NCBI GenBank assembly: GCA_023667165.1
Contig: JAMPAO010000008.1
Coordinates: 1-52,196 of the forward strand
Reading direction: 5' to 3'
DNA length: 52,196 bases
Origin: Ruminococcus sp.
Lineage (GTDB): Bacteria > Bacillota > Clostridia > Oscillospirales > Ruminococcaceae
The translations under genes were made by a program, and so were the position numbers. The notes under the pieces were generated by a model, which had not been told where the DNA came from, did not search any database, and was given only the letters and a program-made list of their open reading frames with translations. This document shows positions 24,672 to 32,573 of this stretch, in pieces (within the stretch, counting starts at the first letter, position 1; every line of letters begins with the position of its first letter).

Positions 24672-26065
24672 TGGCTGTACAGTATATTGGACTAAAGGAG
24701 ATAAACGGTCCGCTTATCGCTCTTGACGACGTTACGGGCATAGCGTACGACGAGGTGGCGCAGATCCGCTTGGACGACGGAACGTTCAGAAACGGCAGAG
24801 TGGTTCAGATAGACGGAAGCCGTGCGGTATTGCAGGTGTTCGAGGGTACAAAGGGACTTTCCCTTAAAAACACGCGGACAAGCTTTTCCGGCAAGCCTAT
24901 GGAAATGCCCCTGTCGGAGGAGCTTTTGGGCAGGGTATTCAGCGGCGCGGGCAAGCCGATTGACGGTCTTGGAGATATCTATGCGGAAAGGTATGCCGAT
25001 ATCAACGGAAAGCCTCTCAATCCCGTTGCCCGTTCATATCCGAGAAACTACATCAACACGGGTATTTCTTCCATAGACGCTCTTACAACGCTTATAAGAG
25101 GGCAGAAGCTGCCTATTTTCTCCGGCTCGGGTATGTCGCACAACAAGCTGGCGGTGCAGATAGTACGCCAGGCTCAGATAGCAGAGGAGGGCGGTCAGGA
25201 TTTTGCCGTGGTATTTGCGGCTATGGGCGTTAAAAACGATGTGGCTGATTATTTCAGGCGCAGCTTTGAGGAAAGCGGCGTTTTGCAGAGAGTTGTAATG
25301 TTCCTGAATCTGTCCAACGACCCCATTATAGAGAGAATACTTACGCCGAAATGCGCTCTTACGGCGGCGGAATATCTTGCGTTTGAGAAAAATATGCATA
25401 TTCTTGTTATCCTTACCGATATGACGAGCTATGCGGAGGCGTTGCGTGAGTTCTCATCCTCAAAGGGAGAGATCCCGGGAAGAAAAGGTTATCCGGGATA
25501 TCTTTACTCCGAGCTTGCCTCACTTTACGAGAGAGCGGGAGTAGTTGAGGGCAGCGACGGTTCGGTAACTCAGATACCTATCCTCACTATGCCCAACGAT
25601 GACATTACACACCCCATACCCGATCTTACGGGGTACATTACCGAGGGTCAGATCGTGCTTGACAGAAGTCTTGATCAGAACGGCGTTTATCCTCCCGTTT
25701 CGGTGCTGCCCAGTCTTTCCCGTCTTATGAAGGACGGTATAGGCGAGGGTTATACGCGCAGCGACCATTCGGACTGCGCAAATCAGCTTTTTGCGGCATA
25801 TGCAAAGGTGCAGGACGCAAGAGCGCTGGCTTCGGTAATAGGCGAGGACGAGCTTTCGCCGTTGGATAAATCATATCTTAAATTCGGCAGACTTTTCGAG
25901 AAGTACTTTTTAAGCCAAGGAGCGGACGAGAACCGTTCCATTGACGAAACTCTCGACTTGGGCTGGACGCTGCTTTCATCTCTTCCCCGTTCGGCTCTTG
26001 ACAGGGTTGACGACAAGCTGCTGGATAAGAAGTATGTACCGGATAAGGCGGCAGCGCTGGAATAG
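24671..26065 (+). CDS. ntpB: V-type ATPase regulatory subunit B
   Basis: This 464-residue protein has the B-subunit features SGSGMSHNKLAVQIVRQA (a degenerate P-loop lacking the catalytic Lys-Thr pair of subunit A), ILTDMTSYAEALREFSSSKGEIPGRKGYPGYLYSELASLYERAG and the GSVTQIPILTMPNDDITHPIPDLTGYITEGQ block. It lines the catalytic interface and gives the arginine finger. AGGAGG lies upstream of the ATG at 24671, which overlaps the subunit A stop. A frame starting at 24650 is an upstream read-through. Confidence 0.97.
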   Translation: MAVQYIGLKEINGPLIALDDVTGIAYDEVAQIRLDDGTFRNGRVVQIDGSRAVLQVFEGTKGLSLKNTRTSFSGKPMEMPLSEELLGRVFSGAGKPIDGLGDIYAERYADINGKPLNPVARSYPRNYINTGISSIDALTTLIRGQKLPIFSGSGMSHNKLAVQIVRQAQIAEEGGQDFAVVFAAMGVKNDVADYFRRSFEESGVLQRVVMFLNLSNDPIIERILTPKCALTAAEYLAFEKNMHILVILTDMTSYAEALREFSSSKGEIPGRKGYPGYLYSELASLYERAGVVEGSDGSVTQIPILTMPNDDITHPIPDLTGYITEGQIVLDRSLDQNGVYPPVSVLPSLSRLMKDGIGEGYTRSDHSDCANQLFAAYAKVQDARALASVIGEDELSPLDKSYLKFGRLFEKYFLSQGADENRSIDETLDLGWTLLSSLPRSALDRVDDKLLDKKYVPDKAAALE

Positions 26066-26131
26066 AGGCAGGGATTATTAAGGCAATACTGCACGCAAAG
26101 AGGGTACACAGTGCTATGAAACGAGCGGCTG

Positions 26132-26148
26132 CGGCGGCGCTGCCGCCG
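26132..26148. repeat. GC-rich hairpin between ntpB and ntpD
   Basis: CGGCGGC and GCCGCCG flank a 3-base loop in the 109-base gap before ntpD. There is no T-run, so it is not a terminator. It could stabilise the upstream mRNA or lower expression of subunit D. Confidence 0.5.
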
Positions 26149-26174
26149 TCATGCCGCCGAAAGGAGCGAGGGCA

Positions 26175-26858
26175 ATGGCGGATCAGATATTTCCCACTAA
26201 AGGAAATCTTCTCAGCGTTAAAAAATCTCTTTCTCTTGCGAAAGTGGGATACGAGCTTCTTGACAGGAAGAGGAACGTCCTTATCAGAGAGCTTATGATG
26301 ATGGTTGACGCCGCGAAGGCTCTCAGAGGTTCTATCAACGAAACATACAAGGACGCTTACGACGCTTTGCAGAAAGCGAACATCACCATGGGACTTATAA
26401 GCAGAGTGGCGGAAAGTATGCCTATAGAAAACAGCGTAAACGTTACCTACCGCAGCGTTATGGGCTGCGAGCTGCCTAAGGTCAGCGTGGAAAATTCCAC
26501 AAACGAGCTGTGGTACGGATTTGAGAATACCGACGGCAATGTGGACGTGGCATACATCTCTTTTTGCAGGGTAAAGCAGATGACCGCCATGCTTGCAGAG
26601 GTGGACAACAGCGTTTTCAGACTGGCAAACGCCATAAAAAAGACCCAGACCAGAGCTAACGCTTTGAAAAATATCGTTATTCCCAGATATGAGGAAAACG
26701 TCAAATTCATAGAAAACAGCTTGGAGGAAAAGGAACGTGAGGAATTTTCACGCCAAAAGGTCATAAAGTCGCAGAAAGAGAGGAAAAGGTACAGAGGCAG
26801 AGCCAACGCCTCGGAGAAATTTACCGTTCCCGATGTTTCGCAGTTTATGCGTAAGTGA
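26175..26858 (+). CDS. ntpD: V-type ATPase subunit D (central shaft)
   Basis: This 227-residue protein starts MADQIFPTKGNLLSVKKSLSLAKVGYELLDRKRNVLIRELM, the universal D-subunit N-terminus, and has the C-terminal helix with VDNSVFRLANAIKKTQTRANALKNIVIPRYEENVKFIENSLEEKEREE. The two long helices form the rotating shaft. AAGGAG stands 8 bases before the ATG at 26175. It is the last gene of the operon. Confidence 0.96.
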   Translation: MADQIFPTKGNLLSVKKSLSLAKVGYELLDRKRNVLIRELMMMVDAAKALRGSINETYKDAYDALQKANITMGLISRVAESMPIENSVNVTYRSVMGCELPKVSVENSTNELWYGFENTDGNVDVAYISFCRVKQMTAMLAEVDNSVFRLANAIKKTQTRANALKNIVIPRYEENVKFIENSLEEKEREEFSRQKVIKSQKERKRYRGRANASEKFTVPDVSQFMRK

Positions 26859-26938
26859 AGCTGTGATATTGTGATATAGAGAAAAAATCGCATACGGCAC
26901 AGTATTATCAGAAAATATATCTGCGGGTGGATAAAATA

Positions 26939-27871
26939 ATGCGGTATGCCGTTGTAGATTTAGAATGGATAAAAAAGCCTTATATCAATCTGATTCAGAT
27001 AGGGGGCATTATGTACGATGAGGATCATAAAGAAATATCCCGGTATTATTCTGTTTGCCGTCCGAATAAAGGTATTAAATTAAAACAGCGTGACATTGAA
27101 TGTACGGATCTGAGTGTTGAAGACGTTATGGGTGCTGTTAATCATCTTACAGCTATCAAAGGACTTTTGTTTTGGCTGACAGGCTGCAGGTCTGTTATAG
27201 TTTGGGGCAAAGATACTTTGAAACTTTTTGGCGGCATTTTGCAAAGATACAGCAGAACAGAGATCCAAGTATGCGATATCAAGGATAAATACAAATGTTT
27301 CAAAAAGATAGAGTTTTATTGCAGAAAATATGGTATTGAAATGAAAGAGCCGATCCGTAATGCTGTCAACAATTGCTTGAATATATTTGAGGTATATAGG
27401 GCGCTTGAAAAAAACAGGCCGGTTTTTATCGCATTAAGGGGAAGCAAGGTATTTCACCGTATCGGCTGCCGTTACATAAAAGGTAAAGATACGCATATAT
27501 TTTTTCAAAGCATATCCGAGGCTGAGAGCAAGGGTTTTTGTCCATGCAGGAGCTGTACTCCGGATACGGTCAATACGTTCACAAGATCCTATCGTGCAAA
27601 ATGGGACAGAGATGATATAATTACCTGCTGCGATAGGTTTGGATTTGACTTTAAAATTGACGGAGGAATTATTTTTATTAATACGAAGGTTTCTTCTTGG
27701 TATTTTGAGATGGACAGCTCCTCTGTAAAGCTTTATCATTCGGGAAAGTATAACAAACGGTTTAACTGCGAAGGGCAGTCCTTTTATCATTTGCAGAAGA
27801 AAATTTTTTCCGATCCTGTTGAGGCGATCAAATATATAGGAGTGCACGACGGCGGGAAAAGTTATGCGTAA
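26939..27871 (+). CDS. DnaQ-like exonuclease-domain protein with degenerate active site
   Basis: This 310-residue protein resembles KapD-type exonucleases at its N-terminus (AVVDLEW, keeping the first Asp and Glu), but the final motif reads IRNAVNNCLN, where the expected His and Asp are Arg/Asn and Asn. Residues about 170-210 hold an Ada-like zinc-binding pattern (FHRIGCRYI...GFCPCRSCTP). The C-terminal 100 residues are unassigned. I chose ATG 26939 (GGTGGAT 7 bases upstream) over GTG 26927. It is probably an inactive nuclease fold used for binding. It is AT-rich relative to the V-ATPase genes. Confidence 0.65.
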   Translation: MRYAVVDLEWIKKPYINLIQIGGIMYDEDHKEISRYYSVCRPNKGIKLKQRDIECTDLSVEDVMGAVNHLTAIKGLLFWLTGCRSVIVWGKDTLKLFGGILQRYSRTEIQVCDIKDKYKCFKKIEFYCRKYGIEMKEPIRNAVNNCLNIFEVYRALEKNRPVFIALRGSKVFHRIGCRYIKGKDTHIFFQSISEAESKGFCPCRSCTPDTVNTFTRSYRAKWDRDDIITCCDRFGFDFKIDGGIIFINTKVSSWYFEMDSSSVKLYHSGKYNKRFNCEGQSFYHLQKKIFSDPVEAIKYIGVHDGGKSYA

Positions 27872-27952
27872 AATGCGTTATGTTTCAAAATAACGGGAAC
27901 GTTTTATATTTCCGGCGGGGTTTTACGTCAGATAATTCCGAGGTGATGGATC

Positions 27953-28432
27953 ATAGCAAAGGTTTTTTTGATATGCGGTAAGATATGCAGCGGAAAAACT
28001 GTATATTCACGGCAGATATGCAGGGAAAATAATGCCGTCATACTTTCCGTTGACGAAATAATGCTCGGTTTATTCGGTATGTATGCCGGTGACAGGCATG
28101 ATGAATATGCGGAAAAAATACAGAAATATCTTTTCAAGAAATCGGTTGAAATTATCGGGAGCGGCGTAAGCGTTATTTTAGACTGGGGATTTTGGACCAA
28201 AGAAAAAAGAGTGGAGGCAAGGGAATTTTACAGGTCAAGAAATATTCCGTTCGTGCTTTATTACATTGACGTTTGCAGCGAGGTCTGGAAAGAACGTATT
28301 GCAAACAGAAACAGATCGGCGTCCGAGGGAGAAACGGAGGCGTATATAATCGACAATAACCTTGCCGCTAAATTTGAGCGCCTTTTTGAGCCGCCCGAGG
28401 ATCATGAAATTGATATTCGGGTCAAATTTTGA
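27953..28432 (+). CDS. P-loop kinase-like protein (AAA_33 type), apparent ATA start
   Basis: This roughly 159-residue protein has a Walker A CGKICSGKT near the N-terminus, SVDEIMLGLFG, VILDWGFWTKEKR (a Walker B-like acidic strand) and an RIANRNRS lid. It resembles small P-loop kinases related to zeta toxins and chloramphenicol phosphotransferase; the substrate is unknown. Family members commonly begin with AKVFLICGK; here the codon before that Ala is ATA (27953), 5 bases after AGGTGAT, and no ATG, GTG or TTG lies between. TTG 27968 is the next possible start but lacks a ribosome site. So this is a rare start codon, a mutation or a sequence error. Confidence 0.65.
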   Translation: MAKVFLICGKICSGKTVYSRQICRENNAVILSVDEIMLGLFGMYAGDRHDEYAEKIQKYLFKKSVEIIGSGVSVILDWGFWTKEKRVEAREFYRSRNIPFVLYYIDVCSEVWKERIANRNRSASEGETEAYIIDNNLAAKFERLFEPPEDHEIDIRVKF

Positions 28433-28571
28433 ACGGATAATTTACGCACATCTCAAAAGGGAATGCTTGTTATGCGGATCGCCGGAAACGACGCCTAAAA
28501 AACTGCAAGGTCATTGATATGAAAATGTATTCGCTGCTTTAAGAACGGCACGGAAAATTATTCATAGGTGA

Positions 28572-28600
28572 TTGACATATATCCTTTAATGTGATATAAT
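28572..28600 (+). promoter_or_regulatory. Consensus promoter of the CE2-type esterase gene
   Basis: TTGACA (28572-28577) and TATAAT (28595-28600) are exactly 17 bases apart. Transcription should start about 28607. Confidence 0.9.
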
Positions 28601-28616
28601 TTTATAGAAAATGCAT

Positions 28617-28659
28617 AAGCCGAGCCTTGCATTTTGCAAAAGCGCGGCTTTTTAATTTT
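28617..28659 (+). terminator. Terminator-like hairpin in the esterase leader
   Basis: AAGCCG (28617-28622) pairs with CGGCTT (28645-28650), with an inner TTGC/GCAA stem, followed by TTTAATTTT. It starts about 10 bases after the predicted transcription start and just before the ribosome site, so it looks like an attenuator or a leader hairpin rather than a terminator of an upstream gene. Confidence 0.5.
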
Positions 28660-28675
28660 AAGGAGTGGAATAATA

Positions 28676-29755
28676 ATGACGGTTTTTTGCGCCGATGACA
28701 AGCACGTCAGAGCCTGCGGAAGAAATATTTTTGAAAATGGCATAAGATATCTAAGCTACACAAATTCATTTATCGAATTTGAATTTACCGGCACGTACGC
28801 CGAGGCGGAGATAATTTCCGACCTTACCCCATCGGAGGAGATCTTCCGCGCCTATGCGGCGATATTTGCGGGAGATATGAAAACGCCCGTAAAAAGGATC
28901 AAAATCGATGAGAAAAAGGCGGTTTATGAGCTGTTTTCCTCGGACAGTCCCACAAGAATAAAAATCAGACTTATGAAAGTATCGGAAGCTGCTTTTGCCA
29001 AAATGGGCGTATCTGAAATACGTATAGAGGGCGAGCTTCATGAGCCGCCCAAACCCGAAACGGAGCGGAGAATAGAATTTGTGGGCGACTCCATTACCTG
29101 CGGCTACGGTATCGACGGAATATGGAACAGGGACACATTTTCCACCGAAACGGAAAATCCCCTTAAGGGTTTTGCCTACAAGACCGCCGTTAAATGCGGA
29201 GCGGAGTTTCAATATGTTTCCTGGAGCGGCATGGGTGTGTATTCCTCATGGGTGGACGAAAATGCCGAAAAGCCTTTGGATAACTGGCTGATGACGGACA
29301 TTTATCCTTACACCGACAGCGGTCTTGAAAATACCTTAGGCAGAGAGGGGCATGAAAATCACGAAAGGTGGGATTTTTCAAGGTTTGTGCCGCAGGTCAT
29401 AGTTTTCGGGATAGGCACCAACGACCATTCATGGACAAAGGATATCCCCGAAAGACAGCGGACATTTGAGGAGAAATATTATGATATGCTGGAGTTTATG
29501 AGAGAGAAAAACCCCGAGGCATACATAATCTGCGTTTACGGCGTAATGGAGGACAAGCTGACAAATGAAGAGGAAAGAGCAGTGGAACGCTTTAAGAGAG
29601 AGCATGACGGCAGGATATGCTATATTCATCTGCCCGAGCAGGACGAGGCGGACGGCATAGGCGCGGACTGGCATCCCTCGGAAAAAACTCATGAAAAAAT
29701 GTCGGATATTATTTCCGCTAAGATCAAAGAGATATTCGGCGAAGCGGGAATCTGA
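28676..29755 (+). CDS. SGNH-hydrolase, CE2-type acetyl esterase
   Basis: This 359-residue protein has an N-terminal beta-sandwich (about residues 1-125) and a SGNH domain with FVGDSITCGYG (the nucleophile Ser), SWSGMGVYSSW (the oxyanion Gly), IVFGIGTNDHSW (Asn) and DWHPSEKTHEKM (Asp-His). That two-domain layout is typical of carbohydrate esterase family 2, which deacetylates xylan and other plant polysaccharides. There is no signal peptide, so it likely acts in the cytoplasm on imported oligosaccharides. AAGGAGTGG precedes the ATG at 28676. It is monocistronic behind a consensus promoter and a leader hairpin. Confidence 0.88.
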   Translation: MTVFCADDKHVRACGRNIFENGIRYLSYTNSFIEFEFTGTYAEAEIISDLTPSEEIFRAYAAIFAGDMKTPVKRIKIDEKKAVYELFSSDSPTRIKIRLMKVSEAAFAKMGVSEIRIEGELHEPPKPETERRIEFVGDSITCGYGIDGIWNRDTFSTETENPLKGFAYKTAVKCGAEFQYVSWSGMGVYSSWVDENAEKPLDNWLMTDIYPYTDSGLENTLGREGHENHERWDFSRFVPQVIVFGIGTNDHSWTKDIPERQRTFEEKYYDMLEFMREKNPEAYIICVYGVMEDKLTNEEERAVERFKREHDGRICYIHLPEQDEADGIGADWHPSEKTHEKMSDIISAKIKEIFGEAGI

Positions 29756-29811
29756 CCGGGCGGATTTACATTAAGAAACCGCTGATTTATAATCCGCAGA
29801 GCTTTGAATAA

Positions 29812-29908
29812 ACCTCCTCGGAAACTTATGATTTACCGTATGACTTGTCTTTTGACTTTACGTCAAAATTGCTGCTTTGTACGGCGATTCTCCTGTTTCC
29901 GAGGAGGT
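29812..29908. repeat. Large imperfect palindrome, copy 1
   Basis: A perfect 14-bp outer stem (29812-29825 / 29895-29908, ACCTCCTCGGAAAC and complement) encloses CCGTA/TACGG and a TTTTGAC/GTCAAAA hairpin. The inner part resembles the palindrome at 40,320-40,464, and the outer arms match those at 48,271-48,434. It lies between the esterase and a small coiled-coil gene, in a 278-base gap with no other gene. Confidence 0.75.
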
Positions 29909-29969
29909 CTGTTTATTTATGTTTAGACAAAGAAACAAAGTACCTTGAAAACCGAATAAACTTTACACC

Positions 29970-29998
29970 TTGACAAAATCCGAATTACCCGCTATAAT
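29970..29998 (+). promoter_or_regulatory. Consensus promoter of the coiled-coil mini-gene
   Basis: TTGACA (29970-29975) and TATAAT (29993-29998) are 17 bases apart. The -35 overlaps the last base of the left inverted repeat. Confidence 0.88.
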
Positions 29999-30033
29999 AT
30001 AGGTAACGACTATATTAAATAAAGGCGGTGAAA

Positions 30034-30180
30034 GTGGTGAACGAAATGCCAAACGCAGCAGAAACAATTGAACGTTTAGCCCGTGAAGCTGAACATTTAA
30101 AAATTGAAAATGAAGCGTTAAAAGCTGAAAACGAAAAGTTAAAGGCTGAAAACGAAGCATTGAAATCCGCTAAAAATTAA
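30034..30180 (+). CDS. 48-residue coiled-coil (leucine-zipper-like) protein
   Basis: From the GTG at 30034, with AAAGGCGGTGA upstream, the frame encodes 48 residues ending with TAA. After a short N-terminus, it repeats a seven-residue pattern (ERLARE AEHLKIE NEALKAE NEKLKAE NEALKSA), a leucine-zipper coiled coil that should dimerise. There is no basic region, so it may not bind DNA itself. The low GC of the gene differs from neighbours and suggests recent transfer. It is too short for usual gene tracks but has a promoter, ribosome site and terminator. Function unknown. Confidence 0.7.
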   Translation: MVNEMPNAAETIERLAREAEHLKIENEALKAENEKLKAENEALKSAKN

Positions 30181-30200
30181 AAATAATCGCATAACATTCA

Positions 30201-30250
30201 AAAGGTGTAAAGTCTATCCGGTTTTCAAGAACTTTACACCTTTATTTTAT
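30201..30250 (+). terminator. Terminator of the coiled-coil mini-gene
   Basis: A perfect 13-bp stem (30201-30213 / 30231-30243) with a 17-base loop is followed by ATTTTAT, 20 bases after the stop. The same 9-base CTTTACACC motif also appears at the left end of the unit (29961). Confidence 0.75.
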
Positions 30251-30337
30251 CACACATTTCAAAGCCTGTCAATCAAAATTTATTGATTTTTGCAAAACAA
30301 ATAATTTATAAAATCTTACCGAAACGACCGCACGGCG

Positions 30338-30349
30338 GTTACCGGTAAC
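30338..30349. repeat. 12-bp perfect palindrome
   Basis: GTTACCGGTAAC reads the same on both strands. It lies in the otherwise gene-free 280 bases between the mini-gene and dapL and could be a regulator site. No further support. Confidence 0.35.
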
Positions 30350-30425
30350 AGTGCAGATACAATACCGCCGAATCTTACAACATAACCGAATCATTAACCG
30401 AGTTTTGCGCAGTTAATGCATAGAG

Positions 30426-30447
30426 CAGCGTTTCGCTGTTTTTCTTT
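30426..30447 (+). terminator. Short intrinsic terminator, plus strand
   Basis: CAGCG/CGCTG with a TTT loop is followed by TTTTTCTTT. It faces rightward, against dapL, so it would stop transcription coming from the mini-gene side. Confidence 0.55.
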
Positions 30448-30463
30448 GATATTCGTACCTTTT

Positions 30464-31681
30464 TTATTTGTATAAGCCGTTTCCCAAAAGCTCCTTAAAT
30501 CTCCTCATAGCCTCGGCTGTGTTTTCATGAGTGCCGAATGCCGTCAATCTGAACCAACCTTTGCCGTTTTTGCCGAAACCCTCTCCCGGAGTTCCCACTA
30601 CTTGGATATTCTCCAAAAGATAGTCGAAAAATTCCCAGCTTCCCATACCGTTCGGGCATTTGAGCCAGATATACGGAGAATTTACGCCGCCTGTGAACTT
30701 TATTCCAAGCTCTGTAAGTGTTTCCGCCATTACAGCGGTATTTTTTCTGTAATAATCAATGGCTGTGCGTATCTGCTTCTGACCCTCTTCGGTGAATACC
30801 GCTTCCGCACCGCGCTGAATGGGATATGATACGCCGTTGAACTTGCTGCCCTGCCGTCTGCTCCATAGCTGCGATATACTTACCTTTGAGCCGTCTGACG
30901 CAGTTACCGTAAGACCGTCCGGAATGACCGTGTATCCGCAGCGCATTCCCGTAAATCCCGCTGTTTTGGAAAGAGAACACATTTCAATGGCGCACCTTTC
31001 GGCGCCCTTTGCGGCAAAAATGCTCCTGGGCAGGGAATCGTCGGAGATGAATGCCTCATAAGCCGAATCGAATATGATTATCGCTTCGTTTGTTATGGCG
31101 TAGTCCACCCATTCTTCAAGCTGCGCCTTGGTATACACCGAGCCTGTGGGGTTGTTGGGAGAGCAAAGATATATTATATCCGCATGAACGTTTTTATCGG
31201 GCATTGCCGCAAAGCCGTTTTCCTCGTTGGAGTCGGCGTAAATTATTTTTCTGCCGCTCATCAGGTTGGAGTCGACATAAACTGGGTATGCGGGGTCGGT
31301 AACAAGGATAGTGTTGCCATCTCCGAAGATGTCCACTATGTTTCCGCAGTCGCTTTTTGCGCCGTCGTTGACCCTTATTTCCGACGGGGAGAGGTTTACG
31401 CCGAAGCTGCCGTAATATCCCGCTATCGCCTCTCTCAGGAAATCGTAGCCTGCTCCGCTGTCCTCGTAGCCTCTGAACGTTTCCGCAGCTCCCATTTCGT
31501 CAGCAGCCTTTTTCACCGCCTCCACCACAGCGGGAGCAATGGGACGGGTAACGTCGCCGATACCCATTCTGATAACGGGTTTATCGGGATTGCTGTCCGT
31601 GAACGCCTTTACCTTTTTGGCAATATCGATAAAAAGATAATTTTTTTCCATTGAAAGAAAATTTTCGTTTATTTTTACCAT
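30464..31681 (-). CDS. dapL: LL-diaminopimelate aminotransferase
   Basis: This 405-residue PLP enzyme carries DapL landmarks: GIGDVTRPIAPAVVEAV near the N-terminus, ETFRGYEDSGAGYDFLREAI, IYLCSPNNPTG and the PLP-lysine motif CSLSKTAGFTGMRCGY. It converts tetrahydrodipicolinate plus glutamate to LL-diaminopimelate in one step, bypassing the succinylase and acetylase routes. AAGGAGAG lies 10 bases before the ATG. It follows dapF by 13 bases, so two consecutive steps are joined. The amino donor, glutamate, is made by the genes just upstream. Confidence 0.96.
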   Translation of the reverse strand: MVKINENFLSMEKNYLFIDIAKKVKAFTDSNPDKPVIRMGIGDVTRPIAPAVVEAVKKAADEMGAAETFRGYEDSGAGYDFLREAIAGYYGSFGVNLSPSEIRVNDGAKSDCGNIVDIFGDGNTILVTDPAYPVYVDSNLMSGRKIIYADSNEENGFAAMPDKNVHADIIYLCSPNNPTGSVYTKAQLEEWVDYAITNEAIIIFDSAYEAFISDDSLPRSIFAAKGAERCAIEMCSLSKTAGFTGMRCGYTVIPDGLTVTASDGSKVSISQLWSRRQGSKFNGVSYPIQRGAEAVFTEEGQKQIRTAIDYYRKNTAVMAETLTELGIKFTGGVNSPYIWLKCPNGMGSWEFFDYLLENIQVVGTPGEGFGKNGKGWFRLTAFGTHENTAEAMRRFKELLGNGLYK

Positions 31682-31694
31682 CTGACTACTCTCC

Positions 31695-32531
31695 TTAAAT
31701 ATCTATCTCGCCGATGAAAACCGTTTCGGCGGGACCTCTCATTAAAATAGTGCCGTCGTTTTTGTATGTGATGAAAAGCTCTCCGCCCCGCAGTCTGAGC
31801 TTTATTTCTTTATCCCTTTCGCAGTATCCGCTGAGCACCGCAGCCGCAGCCGAGGCGCAGGCGCCGGTGCCGCAGGCCCATGTTTCCCCCGAGCCTCTTT
31901 CCCATACGCGCATTTGCAGGGTGTTTTCATCTATTACCTTGACAAATTCGGTGTTTACTCTTTCGGGAAATAAGGGGTGATTTTCAAATTTCGGACCTAT
32001 ATTTTCAATATCGATATTGTCCGTATCATCCACAAAGGTCACGCAGTGGGGATTGCCCATTGACACCGCCGTAACGCTGAACGTTTTCCCGTCAACCTCT
32101 ATGGGACGGCCGATAAAGCTGTTTCCATCGGCGTTCATGGGGATCTCCGCGGGTGTGAGGATCGCTTTGCCCATATCTGCCAAAACGGTCTTTACTTTGC
32201 CGTTTTCGGGGAAAAGAGTCAGTCTTTTTATTCCGCTTTTTGTTTCCAGGGTAATATCCGTTTTGTCCGTCATACCGTTGTCGTAAACATATTTGCCTAT
32301 GCAGCGGGCTGCGTTGCCGCACATATTTCCCTCGCTGCCGTCGGCGTTGAACATACGCATACGAAAATCGGCGAGTTCCGACGGCATTATCAGCACAAGA
32401 CCGTCTGCGCCGACGCCGAAATGCCTGTCGCTGATAAATTCCGACGTTCTTTCGGGATCGTCCACCCTTTCCTCAAAGCAGTTTACATAAACGTAATCAT
32501 TGCCTATGCCGTGCATTTTGGTAAATTTCAT
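31695..32531 (-). CDS. dapF: Diaminopimelate epimerase
   Basis: This 278-residue enzyme has both active-site cysteines, in GNMCGNAARCIGKYVY and WACGTGACASAAA. It interconverts LL- and meso-diaminopimelate for lysine and peptidoglycan. I place the start at ATG 32531 (MKFTKMHGIGNDYVYVN), 9 bases from AGGAA; the ATG at 32537 is only 3 bases away. It is co-transcribed with dapL and lies 42 bases after the ANTAR gene. Confidence 0.96.
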   Translation of the reverse strand: MKFTKMHGIGNDYVYVNCFEERVDDPERTSEFISDRHFGVGADGLVLIMPSELADFRMRMFNADGSEGNMCGNAARCIGKYVYDNGMTDKTDITLETKSGIKRLTLFPENGKVKTVLADMGKAILTPAEIPMNADGNSFIGRPIEVDGKTFSVTAVSMGNPHCVTFVDDTDNIDIENIGPKFENHPLFPERVNTEFVKVIDENTLQMRVWERGSGETWACGTGACASAAAAVLSGYCERDKEIKLRLRGGELFITYKNDGTILMRGPAETVFIGEIDI

Positions 32532-32573
32532 ATGCATATGTTCCTTTCGGGTAATGTTTAGGCTGAGCCGCCC

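Larger units (their letters stand above)
29944..30229. repeat. 27-bp inverted repeats flanking a promoter and mini-gene
   Basis: Positions 29944-29970 and 30203-30229 are inverted copies, 25 of 27 matching. Between them lie a consensus promoter and a 48-codon gene. The layout resembles a small non-autonomous mobile unit, or a gene with matched leader and terminator sequences. No target-site duplication was recognised. Confidence 0.65.

Noticed and set aside
27944..27970. TTG at 27968 as the start of the P-loop kinase
   Set aside because: It has no ribosome site and would cut off the conserved AKVF strand before the Walker A motif; the ATA at 27953 fits better.
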